Of a stretch of DNA of 64,000 nucleotides, positions 25,425 through 32,968 are shown in pieces (position 1 is the stretch's first letter; each line of letters starts with the position of its first letter). Made by a program: the position numbers and the translations under genes. The notes below the pieces were generated by a model. That model was not told where the DNA came from. It worked only from the letters and a program-made list of their open reading frames with translations, and made no database searches. This DNA comes from Acidisarcina polymorpha (lineage in GTDB: Bacteria > Acidobacteriota > Terriglobia > Terriglobales > Acidobacteriaceae). The stretch is taken from contig NZ_CP030840.1 of the NCBI RefSeq assembly GCF_003330725.1, positions 1,364,001 through 1,428,000 on the forward strand, read 5' to 3'.

Positions 25425-27442
25425 GGGACTTGCAGACTAGTCTTCGCGCCCAGGTTATGGCCGGAGCGTTGGCCGCCACCCTCGTTTTCCCGCTCACCAT
25501 TTTCGGGCAGCAGCCTGGGGAGACCGGCAGCAACTCCTCGGCGGCAGATTCTAAGCCGGCCTCGGCTGAAATGCTTCCCTCGGTATCCGTCTCCCACCCG
25601 CTACTGCCTCAAACTCCGAACGTGACTCCGCCAGTCGCCGGCAAGCCGCTAGCCACTGTAGCGGCGCCATCGACCCCGGCAACTCCGAAACAGCAGCGCC
25701 AAGCGGAAAAACTTTACCTGCAAGGCGCGAAGGCCATCGAGCAGAATAATCCTCGGGTTGCCTTCGAAGATTTCACGCGGGCAGTGTCGCTTAACCCGTC
25801 AAACTCCCAATACGCGGCGGCGAAGGAGATTGCCCGTCAGCACCTGATCACGCTGCTGGTTCAGGAAGCGGACAAAGCCCGTCTGTCTCAGCATCCCGAA
25901 GATTCACGGAAGAAGCTCGAAGAAGCACTGGCGCTTGACCCGAAAAATCCATTCGTCAGACAACATGTAGACGAATTGGCCGACGATCAGAAGATGTCGT
26001 TCGATCAGGTCGATGAAGCGGGTGTCTCAGCCGAAGGACCGATCGAGCTTACTCCCTCGAATGGCAAGAAGAGCTTTCACTTGAAGGGCTCGCAACAGGA
26101 CATTCTTCGCCAGGTGTTGTCGGCGTATCAAGTCACGCCGGTAATGGACAGTTCCGTGACGAGCCAGGCGATCCGCCTCGATGCCGACGATTTGGACTAT
26201 GCCCAGGCTGCGCAGATGTTGAACTTGGTTACCGGAACGTTCTTTGTGCCTCTTGATCCGCGACGTGTATTGGTAGCCAAGGACACCAAGGAGAACCGCT
26301 CCAAGTTCGAACGGCTGCTCGTGGAATCGATTTACTTGCCAGGACTGAACACGACCGAACTTAACGACATCAGCAACGTGGCGAAGACGGTCTTTGAAGC
26401 GCCGGTTGCCAGCCTGCAGCCGCAACGAAATATCCTCACGGTGCGCGCGCCCGAGCCGCGCATGAAAGCGCTCAATGCCACGCTCGAAGAACTGCTCGAT
26501 GGACGAGCTCAGGTCATGATCGAAGTGAAGCTCTACGACATCACTCGAACCCGCACAACCAATATCGGGGTTGTGCTCCCTTCGCAAACCAATGTCTTCA
26601 ATGTGGACAGCGAACTGAACGGTCTGCTGCAAAACAACCAGGCCGCCATTAACCAGATCATCTCAAGCGGACTCGCCGCACCAGGGGACTATGGAGCTAT
26701 TCTGGCGATCCTGATCGCGACGGGTCAAGTAACCAGCTCGGTTCTCACGCAAGGATTTCTGACGTTCGGTGGCGGCCTCAGCCAGTTCGGCTACAACCTT
26801 GGCACCGTCTCAGGAAATTTGCAGTTGAATTCCAGCGACGCCCGAGCGCTCGACGATATTCATCTCCGCGTTCAAGATCAAGAGGCGGCAACATTCAAAG
26901 TTGGAAGCCGGTATCCGATTGTGTCTTCCACATACTCCTCTGGCGGTGGTTCGCTGAACGTACCAGGCATCAGCACGGCCGGACTATCGAGCACGCTCAA
27001 CGGCTTAGGGGTAAACCTTTCGAGCTTGAGCGCACAGGTGACCATCCCGCAAATCCAATACGAGGATCTCGGACTGACATTGAAGGCAACGCCACGGGTC
27101 CAGCACGGTCAGGAAGTCGCGCTCAACATGGATCTGGAACTGACAGCCTTGGGGGGCAGCACACTGGATGGCAACCCGATTCTCAACAATCGTAAGTACA
27201 CTGCCACAATCACGCTCAAGGATGGTTCAAGCGCCCTGGTCGTAAGCAACCTCTCCAAGCAAGAGAACAAAGCAGTCACGGGACTGCCTGGTCTCGACGA
27301 GCTGCCCGGGCTTCGATCGGCCACCAACGACGCGAAGGACCTGAACATCTCCACCCTTGTCCTGCTCGTTACCCCGCACATTGTTCGCCGTTCGCACATG
27401 GAAGTGGCTGGACGAGAGATCCTCTTGCCGCGGCATGATTAA
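25421..27442 (+). CDS. TPR-containing secretin (GspD/PilQ-like)
   Basis: A 673-aa exported protein. N-terminal signal (LRAQVMAGALAATLVFPLTIFG), a Pro/Ala linker, then a TPR region (about 80-190: EKLYLQGAKAIEQNNPRVAF). Next are secretin N-type domains (about 215-400, with VLSAYQVTPVMDSSV and NILTVRAPEPRMKAL), and a C-terminal secretin barrel (about 540-660: YEDLGLTLKATPRV, TLKDGSSALVVSNLS and LVLLVTPHIVR). It would form an outer-membrane gate for a type II secretion or type IV pilus machine. No other gsp or pil gene is present. It overlaps the HAD phosphatase by 4 nt. The TPR-secretin architecture is familiar from acidobacterial genomes. Confidence 0.85.
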   Translation: MRDLQTSLRAQVMAGALAATLVFPLTIFGQQPGETGSNSSAADSKPASAEMLPSVSVSHPLLPQTPNVTPPVAGKPLATVAAPSTPATPKQQRQAEKLYLQGAKAIEQNNPRVAFEDFTRAVSLNPSNSQYAAAKEIARQHLITLLVQEADKARLSQHPEDSRKKLEEALALDPKNPFVRQHVDELADDQKMSFDQVDEAGVSAEGPIELTPSNGKKSFHLKGSQQDILRQVLSAYQVTPVMDSSVTSQAIRLDADDLDYAQAAQMLNLVTGTFFVPLDPRRVLVAKDTKENRSKFERLLVESIYLPGLNTTELNDISNVAKTVFEAPVASLQPQRNILTVRAPEPRMKALNATLEELLDGRAQVMIEVKLYDITRTRTTNIGVVLPSQTNVFNVDSELNGLLQNNQAAINQIISSGLAAPGDYGAILAILIATGQVTSSVLTQGFLTFGGGLSQFGYNLGTVSGNLQLNSSDARALDDIHLRVQDQEAATFKVGSRYPIVSSTYSSGGGSLNVPGISTAGLSSTLNGLGVNLSSLSAQVTIPQIQYEDLGLTLKATPRVQHGQEVALNMDLELTALGGSTLDGNPILNNRKYTATITLKDGSSALVVSNLSKQENKAVTGLPGLDELPGLRSATNDAKDLNISTLVLLVTPHIVRRSHMEVAGREILLPRHD

Positions 27443-27579
27443 GCCGTTTTGCGGGTCTCCGAACCCACCACAATCCCTTGGTGCGGCCTTCGTCCCGCCA
27501 ACCTCATCCTAGACCAAGGTGTGGCTCACCTCTGGCCAGGATCTTCATAGTTAATCGATAGCGAAGTAGGAGTACCTGT

Positions 27580-28809
27580 TTGAAATTGAATCGTTGGGCA
27601 ATCGCGGTTGCAGGCTTTCTGCTGCAAATGGCCTTGGGGGCAGTTTACGCGTGGAGCGTCTTCCGAGGACCACTCGTGAGGCAGTTCCACTGGAGTATCT
27701 CGCAAGTTACGCTGACTTTCACTATTTGTATCTTCGTGCTGGGCGTGTCTGCATTCTTCGGTGGTCTCTGGTTAAACAAAACTGGGCCTCGGACGGTGGC
27801 GCTGGTGGGCGGCTTTCTCTATGGTCTAGGCGTTTTTCTCGCCAGCTTCTCAGCCGACAGGTTATGGTGGCTTTATCTGAGCTTTGGCGTTATCGGCGGC
27901 GTTGGGCTTGGCTTCTCCTACATCGTTCCGGTTTCCGTGCTGGTCAAGTGGTTTCCCGATCGACGTGGATTGATCACAGGCGTGGCTGTGGGCGGTTTCG
28001 GCGCTGGTGCGCTGGTGACGGCGCCGGTCGCTACCAGGCTCATTGAGAGTGTGGGAGTGCTGCATACTTTCGCCTATCTAGGAGTGGCCTACCTGATAGT
28101 GACCATGGGGACCGGGTATTTCATGGTGAACCCGCCGGTCGGATGGAAGCCCGAAGGCTGGTCTCCTAGCTCCGCACAGCAAGCGCAACGGGCGGCAGCC
28201 GATTACACCCTTGGCGAGGCGCTGAGAAGGTGGCAGTGGTGGGCGCTCTGGCTTCTGCTCTTCTTAAATACGACGGCCGGGATCTCAATCATCTCGCAGG
28301 AAGCTCCGCTCTTTCAGGAGATCGGCAAAGTCACGGCGATCGTTGCTGCCGGCATGGTAGGCATTGCGAGCATCGGCAACGCAGTAGGACGCATTTTCTG
28401 GGCTTGGGTCTCGGATACCATCACCCGGCGATGGACATTCGCGACGATGTTTCTGTTGCAGGTCGCGCTCTTCTGGCTACTTCCCAGTGTAACGACCGTC
28501 GCGATCATCGCCCTGGTCTCGTTTCTCATCTTGATGTGCTACGGCGGAGGCTTCGGCGCCATGCCCGCCTTCTCCGCCGATTACTTCGGATCCAAGAACG
28601 TGGGCCCTATCTATGGGCTGATGCTGACCGCATGGGGAACGGCCAGTGCTTTCGGGCCTCTGCTCATAGCCCACCTGCGGCAGATGAGCAACTCGTATGG
28701 CAGCGGCCTGCATGTGATTGCCGTGATCATGGCGGTCTCAGTGGTACTGCCAATCTTGGTGTCGCCACCAAGGAAAGTACTCACCCGGAGTAGCGCCAGC
28801 GAAAGCTAG
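27580..28809 (+). CDS. OFA-family MFS transporter
   Basis: A 409-aa major facilitator with 12 predicted membrane segments. The N-terminus (NRWAIAVAGFLLQMALGAVYAWSVF) and the motif WFPDRRGLITGVAVGGFGAGA are typical of the oxalate/formate antiporter (OFA) family, as is WALWLLLFLNTTAGI at the start of the second half. OFA members carry oxalate/formate and other monocarboxylates; the substrate here is unknown and no oxalate-decarboxylation genes are nearby. The start is TTG at 27580, 7 nt after AGGAG. It is convergent with the acyltransferase gene. Confidence 0.87.
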   Translation: MKLNRWAIAVAGFLLQMALGAVYAWSVFRGPLVRQFHWSISQVTLTFTICIFVLGVSAFFGGLWLNKTGPRTVALVGGFLYGLGVFLASFSADRLWWLYLSFGVIGGVGLGFSYIVPVSVLVKWFPDRRGLITGVAVGGFGAGALVTAPVATRLIESVGVLHTFAYLGVAYLIVTMGTGYFMVNPPVGWKPEGWSPSSAQQAQRAAADYTLGEALRRWQWWALWLLLFLNTTAGISIISQEAPLFQEIGKVTAIVAAGMVGIASIGNAVGRIFWAWVSDTITRRWTFATMFLLQVALFWLLPSVTTVAIIALVSFLILMCYGGGFGAMPAFSADYFGSKNVGPIYGLMLTAWGTASAFGPLLIAHLRQMSNSYGSGLHVIAVIMAVSVVLPILVSPPRKVLTRSSASES

Positions 28810-28815
28810 CGCTAC

Positions 28816-29934
28816 TCATGCGGCAATCAGTTGCTTCCGTTTGACGATCCTGTGGCCAAGGTCGATCATCGGCTTCTCAATCGCATAGTAGGTCACTGTG
28901 GCAACCAGGAGCGTCACCGCAATGGTGATAAGAAACAACCCAATGCCACCTGTTCTGCCGTAGCGGAAGAGGAAACTGATAATCGGATGGACAAGGTAGA
29001 CGGAATAACTGATCCGCCCCAGCCACATCCCAACAGCCGGAAATTCGCGATTGCGCAGCGCGTAGGCTGCGAAAAACATCACGAATCCCACAAACCAAGG
29101 TCCAAATACAGCCACATACGAGAATTGCATCTCGACTTTTTTGGTGTAGACGTAGTTAAGATAGACACCAACAGATACGGACAGGAGGAGCGCTCCCATC
29201 AAGGCGTTCATGGCTTTGGCGGAGATATTCCCTTTGTAGTACCTGTAAATCGCTGTTCCACAAAAGAGCGTCACCCCGTAAAACAGGCCAGCCATCTCCA
29301 TCCGCCGGTGAAAGACAAGCGGGCCCAGGATCCATAAGGCCGAGACCGCAACCAACAGCACCCACGTCAGGGCATAGGTATTCCGCAGCTGCTTGATCAA
29401 CAGCAGAAGCGAACATGCTATGTAGAAGAACATCTCAATGGTGAGGGTGTAGTAGAGCCCAATCGCTTGAGGCACGCGGAAAGCGCCTTGAAACATGGTC
29501 ACATTCACCAGCACATTACGCCAGAGATGGGCGCGAAAGGGCGGATCGAAGATCGGGGTATACCCCAGCAGATAGATGATCACGACGGCTGCAAGGCTAA
29601 CCCAATAGAGCGGAAAAAGGCGAAAGAAACGCTGCACCCAAAAACGCTTGAGCGAGTGGCCTTTTTCGATGCTGAGCGGTATGACAAATCCACTCACCAA
29701 GAAAAAAATTACAAGTCCGAGTTTGCCAAAGCTGAAGTAGTCGTGTGTAAATTTTGCGAACTTTGGAAAAAGGTTCTCCCCGCAATGTTGAACGGCGACT
29801 ACCAGTGCAGCAGTGCCGCGGAGGAAGTCCATGAACTCCATCCGCCCGCTGCGGATCGAGCTTTTCTGCGGGATACGCTTAGCGGAAATAGTTTCCGCGG
29901 CGCCATCAAGTAGCGGCTGGGTGGATGAAGTCAT
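28816..29934 (-). CDS. Acyltransferase 3-family membrane protein
   Basis: A 372-aa integral membrane acyltransferase (OafA/NodX type). The start of the domain is FMDFLRGTAALVVAVQHC with the catalytic-region His, followed by about ten membrane segments, VIFFLVSGFVIPLS and GRISYSVYLVHPIISF. Such enzymes O-acylate surface polysaccharides or other envelope molecules. The C-terminus is a short basic tail. The N-terminal 30 residues are cytoplasmic. No polysaccharide gene is adjacent, so the target is unknown. Confidence 0.88.
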   Translation of the reverse strand: MTSSTQPLLDGAAETISAKRIPQKSSIRSGRMEFMDFLRGTAALVVAVQHCGENLFPKFAKFTHDYFSFGKLGLVIFFLVSGFVIPLSIEKGHSLKRFWVQRFFRLFPLYWVSLAAVVIIYLLGYTPIFDPPFRAHLWRNVLVNVTMFQGAFRVPQAIGLYYTLTIEMFFYIACSLLLLIKQLRNTYALTWVLLVAVSALWILGPLVFHRRMEMAGLFYGVTLFCGTAIYRYYKGNISAKAMNALMGALLLSVSVGVYLNYVYTKKVEMQFSYVAVFGPWFVGFVMFFAAYALRNREFPAVGMWLGRISYSVYLVHPIISFLFRYGRTGGIGLFLITIAVTLLVATVTYYAIEKPMIDLGHRIVKRKQLIAA

Positions 29935-30470
29935 AGGCTCTCCCGATCTTTGTGCCTGAGTAACAGATTTAGGGCATTTGCGATGGCTAAGGAGTTACAG
30001 CCCAGGGAACCAAGCGCTTTTCCGACACTTGACAGGTTACTAAGAAAGTTCCGGTATCGGGAAATTGAGGAAAATTGCCTACCGCGAAAATTTGCGGTGA
30101 TCTAATTTCATACACTCGATTTTGATCAGCATATCAGGTTTCGAAATGAACGAACAACGAAAGTGTGTTGTCCGGACTTTCACTCCTTTTTTTGGCGAAT
30201 TCGAGTCAATTATGCTGAATAGGCTTTCTTCCGTTTTAATTGCCTGAAGCAGCGGCAGTTGCTCCGTCTTGAACCGCCTGATAGGAGATGACGTACTAAC
30301 ACAGGAAGGAAAAGCTGGAGAGAAGAGAAGGTCCCTTAGCATCCCGTATGGGATGTGCTTGACGACGACTGTACCTCCAAGTGGCTTCCACGAGCAAGGG
30401 CTGAGCGTTCGACCATAGCGACACGAGATCTGCCGAAGAGCGCAGTCTCCACTGTACTCAAAATGAAGTC
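29935..30470. other. Noncoding, AT-richer region between acyltransferase and IS110 element
   Basis: About 536 nt, visibly lower in GC than its surroundings. A 138-codon minus-strand frame (30079-30495) shows no family, crosses the IS boundary, and is not called. A small hairpin CATCCC/GGGATG lies at 30340-30355. Before the IS inserted, this would have been the 3' side of the DsbA-like gene. Confidence 0.5.
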
Positions 30471-30474
30471 TCAA

Positions 30475-30481
30475 CCAAGTG
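30475..30481. repeat. Left 7-bp direct repeat flanking IS110 element
   Basis: CCAAGTG, identical to 31924-31930 at the other end. On the minus strand it reads CACTTGG and is followed by TTGA, which supplies an in-frame TGA to the interrupted DsbA-like gene when the IS is removed. Confidence 0.65.
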
Positions 30482-30509
30482 AAAGGCCGAATCATTATCT
30501 ACGAGGTCC

Positions 30510-31787
30510 TTACGGCCTCGACGGCCCAGGTGAAGCGGCTCTTCCACTTGGTGCCGCTGCCTCATAGAAGCAGCGGAAGTCGGTACCGGTCTTGATGATC
30601 CCATGAGCCACGCGAGCCATCTTGGCGGCGACGGCGACATACGCCATACGCTTGCGGTCGGCACTGGCAGGATCACGCCGGAGATATCGTTCGAACTTGT
30701 CTCGGAAGCTGTTCTCTCGCAGCCTCACAGCCACAGTGGCGGCCATCCAGAAGGCGCAGCGAAGCCGTGCGTTGCCGTATTTCGACAGCTTGGTCGCTCC
30801 TCGAAACTGGCCCGACTGCTGAGTCGAGAGATCGAGGCCACAGAACTTGAGGAACTGACGATGGTGATTGAAGCGGCGCAGGTCGCCGGCTTCGGCCAGG
30901 ATCGTGAGCGCCAGGATAGGGCCGATGCCTGGCATCTGCTGGAGACGCCTGAAGTCGACGTTTTCCTTCAGGTGAAGCGCAGCTCGTTGTTCCAGTTGAT
31001 CGCGGAGCTGGCAGAGTCGGATCATCTCGCCGAGTACGACGCGGAACATCGCAACGGCCTCTGAGTCCTCAGCAACGGGGATCCCGATGGAGGACTGGGC
31101 CGTGCGGTAAATATCCTCTAGCAGCCGCTGTTTACTTACCTTGCGTCCGACGACCGTCCACGCTTGCTGAACGAAGTCTTCCATCGAGAGGCGTGCAATC
31201 AGGGCAGGCGTGGGGAAGACCTGAAGGAACGCGAGAAGCCACTCAGAACGCGTGGCATGATAATACCGCTCTATCTCCGGAAAGTAGAGCGGCAGGTAAT
31301 GGGTCAAGAGCCGATGCTGGGTCCGGGTCTTCTCAAGAGAGATCTGCGCATAGGTGAGCGACAGCTCCTGAAAGTCATGGATCTGGTTCACGAGCGGGTC
31401 ATGGTAGTGCTGAGTCACGCCGGTCTTGAGCAGATGGAGCAGGACCTGGGCGTCCTTCGGATCGTTCTTGTCCCAGGAGTTATGCATGGCTTCGCGGGTT
31501 CGCGCCACAGCGAGGGACGCGATCAGCTCCAGATGGAAACCCTCGGCCTGCAGAAAGTGCGCCAGCGGCCTATGGTAGTTCCCAGTGGCCTCGAAGACGA
31601 TGCGCACCGGGTGCTTCAAGCCATGAAGAAAGTCGGCAAACAGTCGGAACTCGACTGCGGTGTTGGGCAGGATCAGGCGCTTGCGGCTCTTCCATCCCGG
31701 AGCTTCGATCAGGACATCGTGACGGAGCTTGGCAATATCGATCGCTACCAGAACGGTGGACGGTTGAGTAGGCTGGACAAGGGACAT
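30510..31787 (-). CDS. IS110-family transposase (DEDD recombinase)
   Basis: A 425-aa transposase. The N-terminal RuvC-like DEDD domain shows VAIDIAK (Asp), RIVFEATGNY (Glu) and WDKNDPKDAQ (two Asp), the full catalytic tetrad. The C-terminal Transposase_20 domain has LQQMPGIGPILALTILAEAG and the conserved FCGLDLSTQQSGQ then KYGNARLR with the downstream serine region. In IS110 elements this enzyme recombines donor and target DNA guided by a bridge RNA from the element's noncoding end. The ATG at 31787 is used: AGGAG lies 10 nt upstream, while the ATG at 31820 has none. The frame is intact, so the element may be active. Confidence 0.92.
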   Translation of the reverse strand: MSLVQPTQPSTVLVAIDIAKLRHDVLIEAPGWKSRKRLILPNTAVEFRLFADFLHGLKHPVRIVFEATGNYHRPLAHFLQAEGFHLELIASLAVARTREAMHNSWDKNDPKDAQVLLHLLKTGVTQHYHDPLVNQIHDFQELSLTYAQISLEKTRTQHRLLTHYLPLYFPEIERYYHATRSEWLLAFLQVFPTPALIARLSMEDFVQQAWTVVGRKVSKQRLLEDIYRTAQSSIGIPVAEDSEAVAMFRVVLGEMIRLCQLRDQLEQRAALHLKENVDFRRLQQMPGIGPILALTILAEAGDLRRFNHHRQFLKFCGLDLSTQQSGQFRGATKLSKYGNARLRCAFWMAATVAVRLRENSFRDKFERYLRRDPASADRKRMAYVAVAAKMARVAHGIIKTGTDFRCFYEAAAPSGRAASPGPSRP

Positions 31788-31923
31788 GGTTGGTTCTCTC
31801 CTAAAAGTGAAAGTAGGCATACGTTCAGCTTAGGAGACCTACGGCCAGCCATGGCCCAGGAAGTCGGATCTCGGTCGCTACGCTCCCCAAACCTGACTTC
31901 CTGCCTTCCTCAACCTCTTCCTT
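31788..31923 (-). ncRNA. Candidate bridge RNA region / structured 5' end of IS110
   Basis: The 136-nt noncoding end upstream of tnp holds two perfect inverted repeats: CAGGAAGTC (31857-31865) with GACTTCCTG (31895-31903), loop 29 nt, and TCTCCTAA (31797-31804) with TTAGGAGA (31830-31837), loop 25 nt. The latter includes the tnp Shine-Dalgarno. Known IS110-group elements encode the bridge RNA here; guide loops were not matched base by base, so this is a location-based prediction. Confidence 0.35.
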
Positions 31924-32924
31924 CCAAGTGCTTCGTGTGGTGCTATGGATTTCAATTGATCGTACTGGATCCCGCCGATCGGTAATCCGCGGCCATTGAC
32001 ATAGAGGAATGGCGTCTCTCGGACCTCAAGCTTGTGGGCCAGGTCGAGTGAGGCCTTCACTCCATCGACGCCTACCGAAGACGTCGAACAGGCCGTAATC
32101 TTGGCTGGATCAAGGCCGATCTTTGTGACTACATCCTTCAGAGTCTGATCGGACTGCTCTGGCGTTAAGCCTGCCTGGTTGGCGAAGACTTGATCGGCGT
32201 ATTTGAAGAAAGCCGCATCACCGCCCGCCTTTTGAACGCACACTCCGTAGGCTGCGGCCTTCGGAGCTTCGCTATGCTGCGGAAGCGGAAAGCTCTCATA
32301 GACGAATCGGGCGTTCGGGAACTCCTTGACCATGCGATCGATGGTCGGTTGCGCATCCTTGCAATGCGGGCACTGAAAATCGGCAAATTCGACGATCAGT
32401 AATGCTTTCGAGGCGGAACCACGAGCAGGGCCCGCAGCCTCCGCTTCCAGGATTTTGCGATTCTCCTCAAAAGGGTGAGGGCCGAAGGGGACAATCTCGT
32501 CCTGGGAGATAATGTGTCGCCCATCGGGAAGGACGAAGAAGACCAGCTGCCCGACTTGAGCAGGATTGCTTTTCTGACCGATGGCCACAGTCACCTTGCT
32601 GATCCCTGGGACTGGCGTCTTGGCCACCGCCTCGACCTGCCATCCGAGATCCGGATTGTAGCCCCAGGTGGCTTTCAGGAAGTCGTTGATTTCAGGAGAG
32701 GTGGGCTTGTCTGCTGTGAAGTTCTTGGGATCGGGCGTCGCAAAGGTCAGGGCTTGCGGCGCAGCCGACGCTTGAGCTGGTGCTGCAGGAAGCTCCTGCT
32801 GCGCTGGCGGCTGAGCCTGGTTCTGAGCAAATGCCGAAAGGAAAGAAATAGCGAAAAACGATCCCAGCAGGGCCGTGTGTGCGAACCAATCCCCTGACTT
32901 GCGGGCCCGAGAACTAAATGACAT
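31878..32924 (-). CDS. DsbA-like thioredoxin-fold protein, C-terminus altered by IS110
   Basis: A 348-aa exported protein: signal peptide (TALLGSFFAISFLSAFAQ), a Pro/Ala/Gln linker, a domain of about 100 residues (60-160), then a DsbA/thioredoxin_4 domain with FADFQCPHCKDAQ (CPHC active site) and the cis-Pro loop RETPFLYVNGR. It is probably a periplasmic disulphide oxidoreductase. The reading frame runs into the IS element: after ...APHEALG the last 14 residues (RKRLRKAGSQVWGA) come from IS DNA. Joining the two flanking repeats restores GCA-CTT-GGT-TGA, i.e. the original protein ended ...HEALG. The catalytic part is untouched. AGAGG 6 nt upstream supports the ATG. Confidence 0.88.
   Translation of the reverse strand: MSFSSRARKSGDWFAHTALLGSFFAISFLSAFAQNQAQPPAQQELPAAPAQASAAPQALTFATPDPKNFTADKPTSPEINDFLKATWGYNPDLGWQVEAVAKTPVPGISKVTVAIGQKSNPAQVGQLVFFVLPDGRHIISQDEIVPFGPHPFEENRKILEAEAAGPARGSASKALLIVEFADFQCPHCKDAQPTIDRMVKEFPNARFVYESFPLPQHSEAPKAAAYGVCVQKAGGDAAFFKYADQVFANQAGLTPEQSDQTLKDVVTKIGLDPAKITACSTSSVGVDGVKASLDLAHKLEVRETPFLYVNGRGLPIGGIQYDQLKSIAPHEALGRKRLRKAGSQVWGA
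31924..31930. repeat. Right 7-bp direct repeat flanking IS110 element
   Basis: CCAAGTG, second copy of the repeat at 30475-30481. It lies within codons Ala-Leu-Gly near the end of the interrupted DsbA-like gene. Confidence 0.65.
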
Positions 32925-32968
32925 TGAAACCTCTTCTCAGAACTCAGTGAAATATTTCTTCGAGATGC

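Larger units (their letters stand above)
30482..31923 (-). mobile_element. IS110-family insertion sequence
   Basis: About 1442 bp between two 7-bp direct repeats, with a single transposase gene and no terminal inverted repeats, which is normal for IS110. The noncoding 5' end (31788-31923, 136 nt) is much longer than the 3' end (28 nt), the arrangement of the IS110 subgroup where the long end is 5' to tnp. It entered the last codons of the DsbA-like gene. Boundaries are inferred from the repeats and from the clean reconstruction of that gene's stop codon, not from a known homologue. Confidence 0.75.

Noticed and set aside
30079-30495. Minus-strand 138-codon frame left of the IS
   Set aside because: It crosses the inferred IS boundary and the flanking repeat, and no domain or ribosome-binding site was seen.
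31164-31985. Plus-strand 273-codon frame across the IS
   Set aside because: Antisense to the IS110 transposase and the DsbA-like gene end; a shadow frame.
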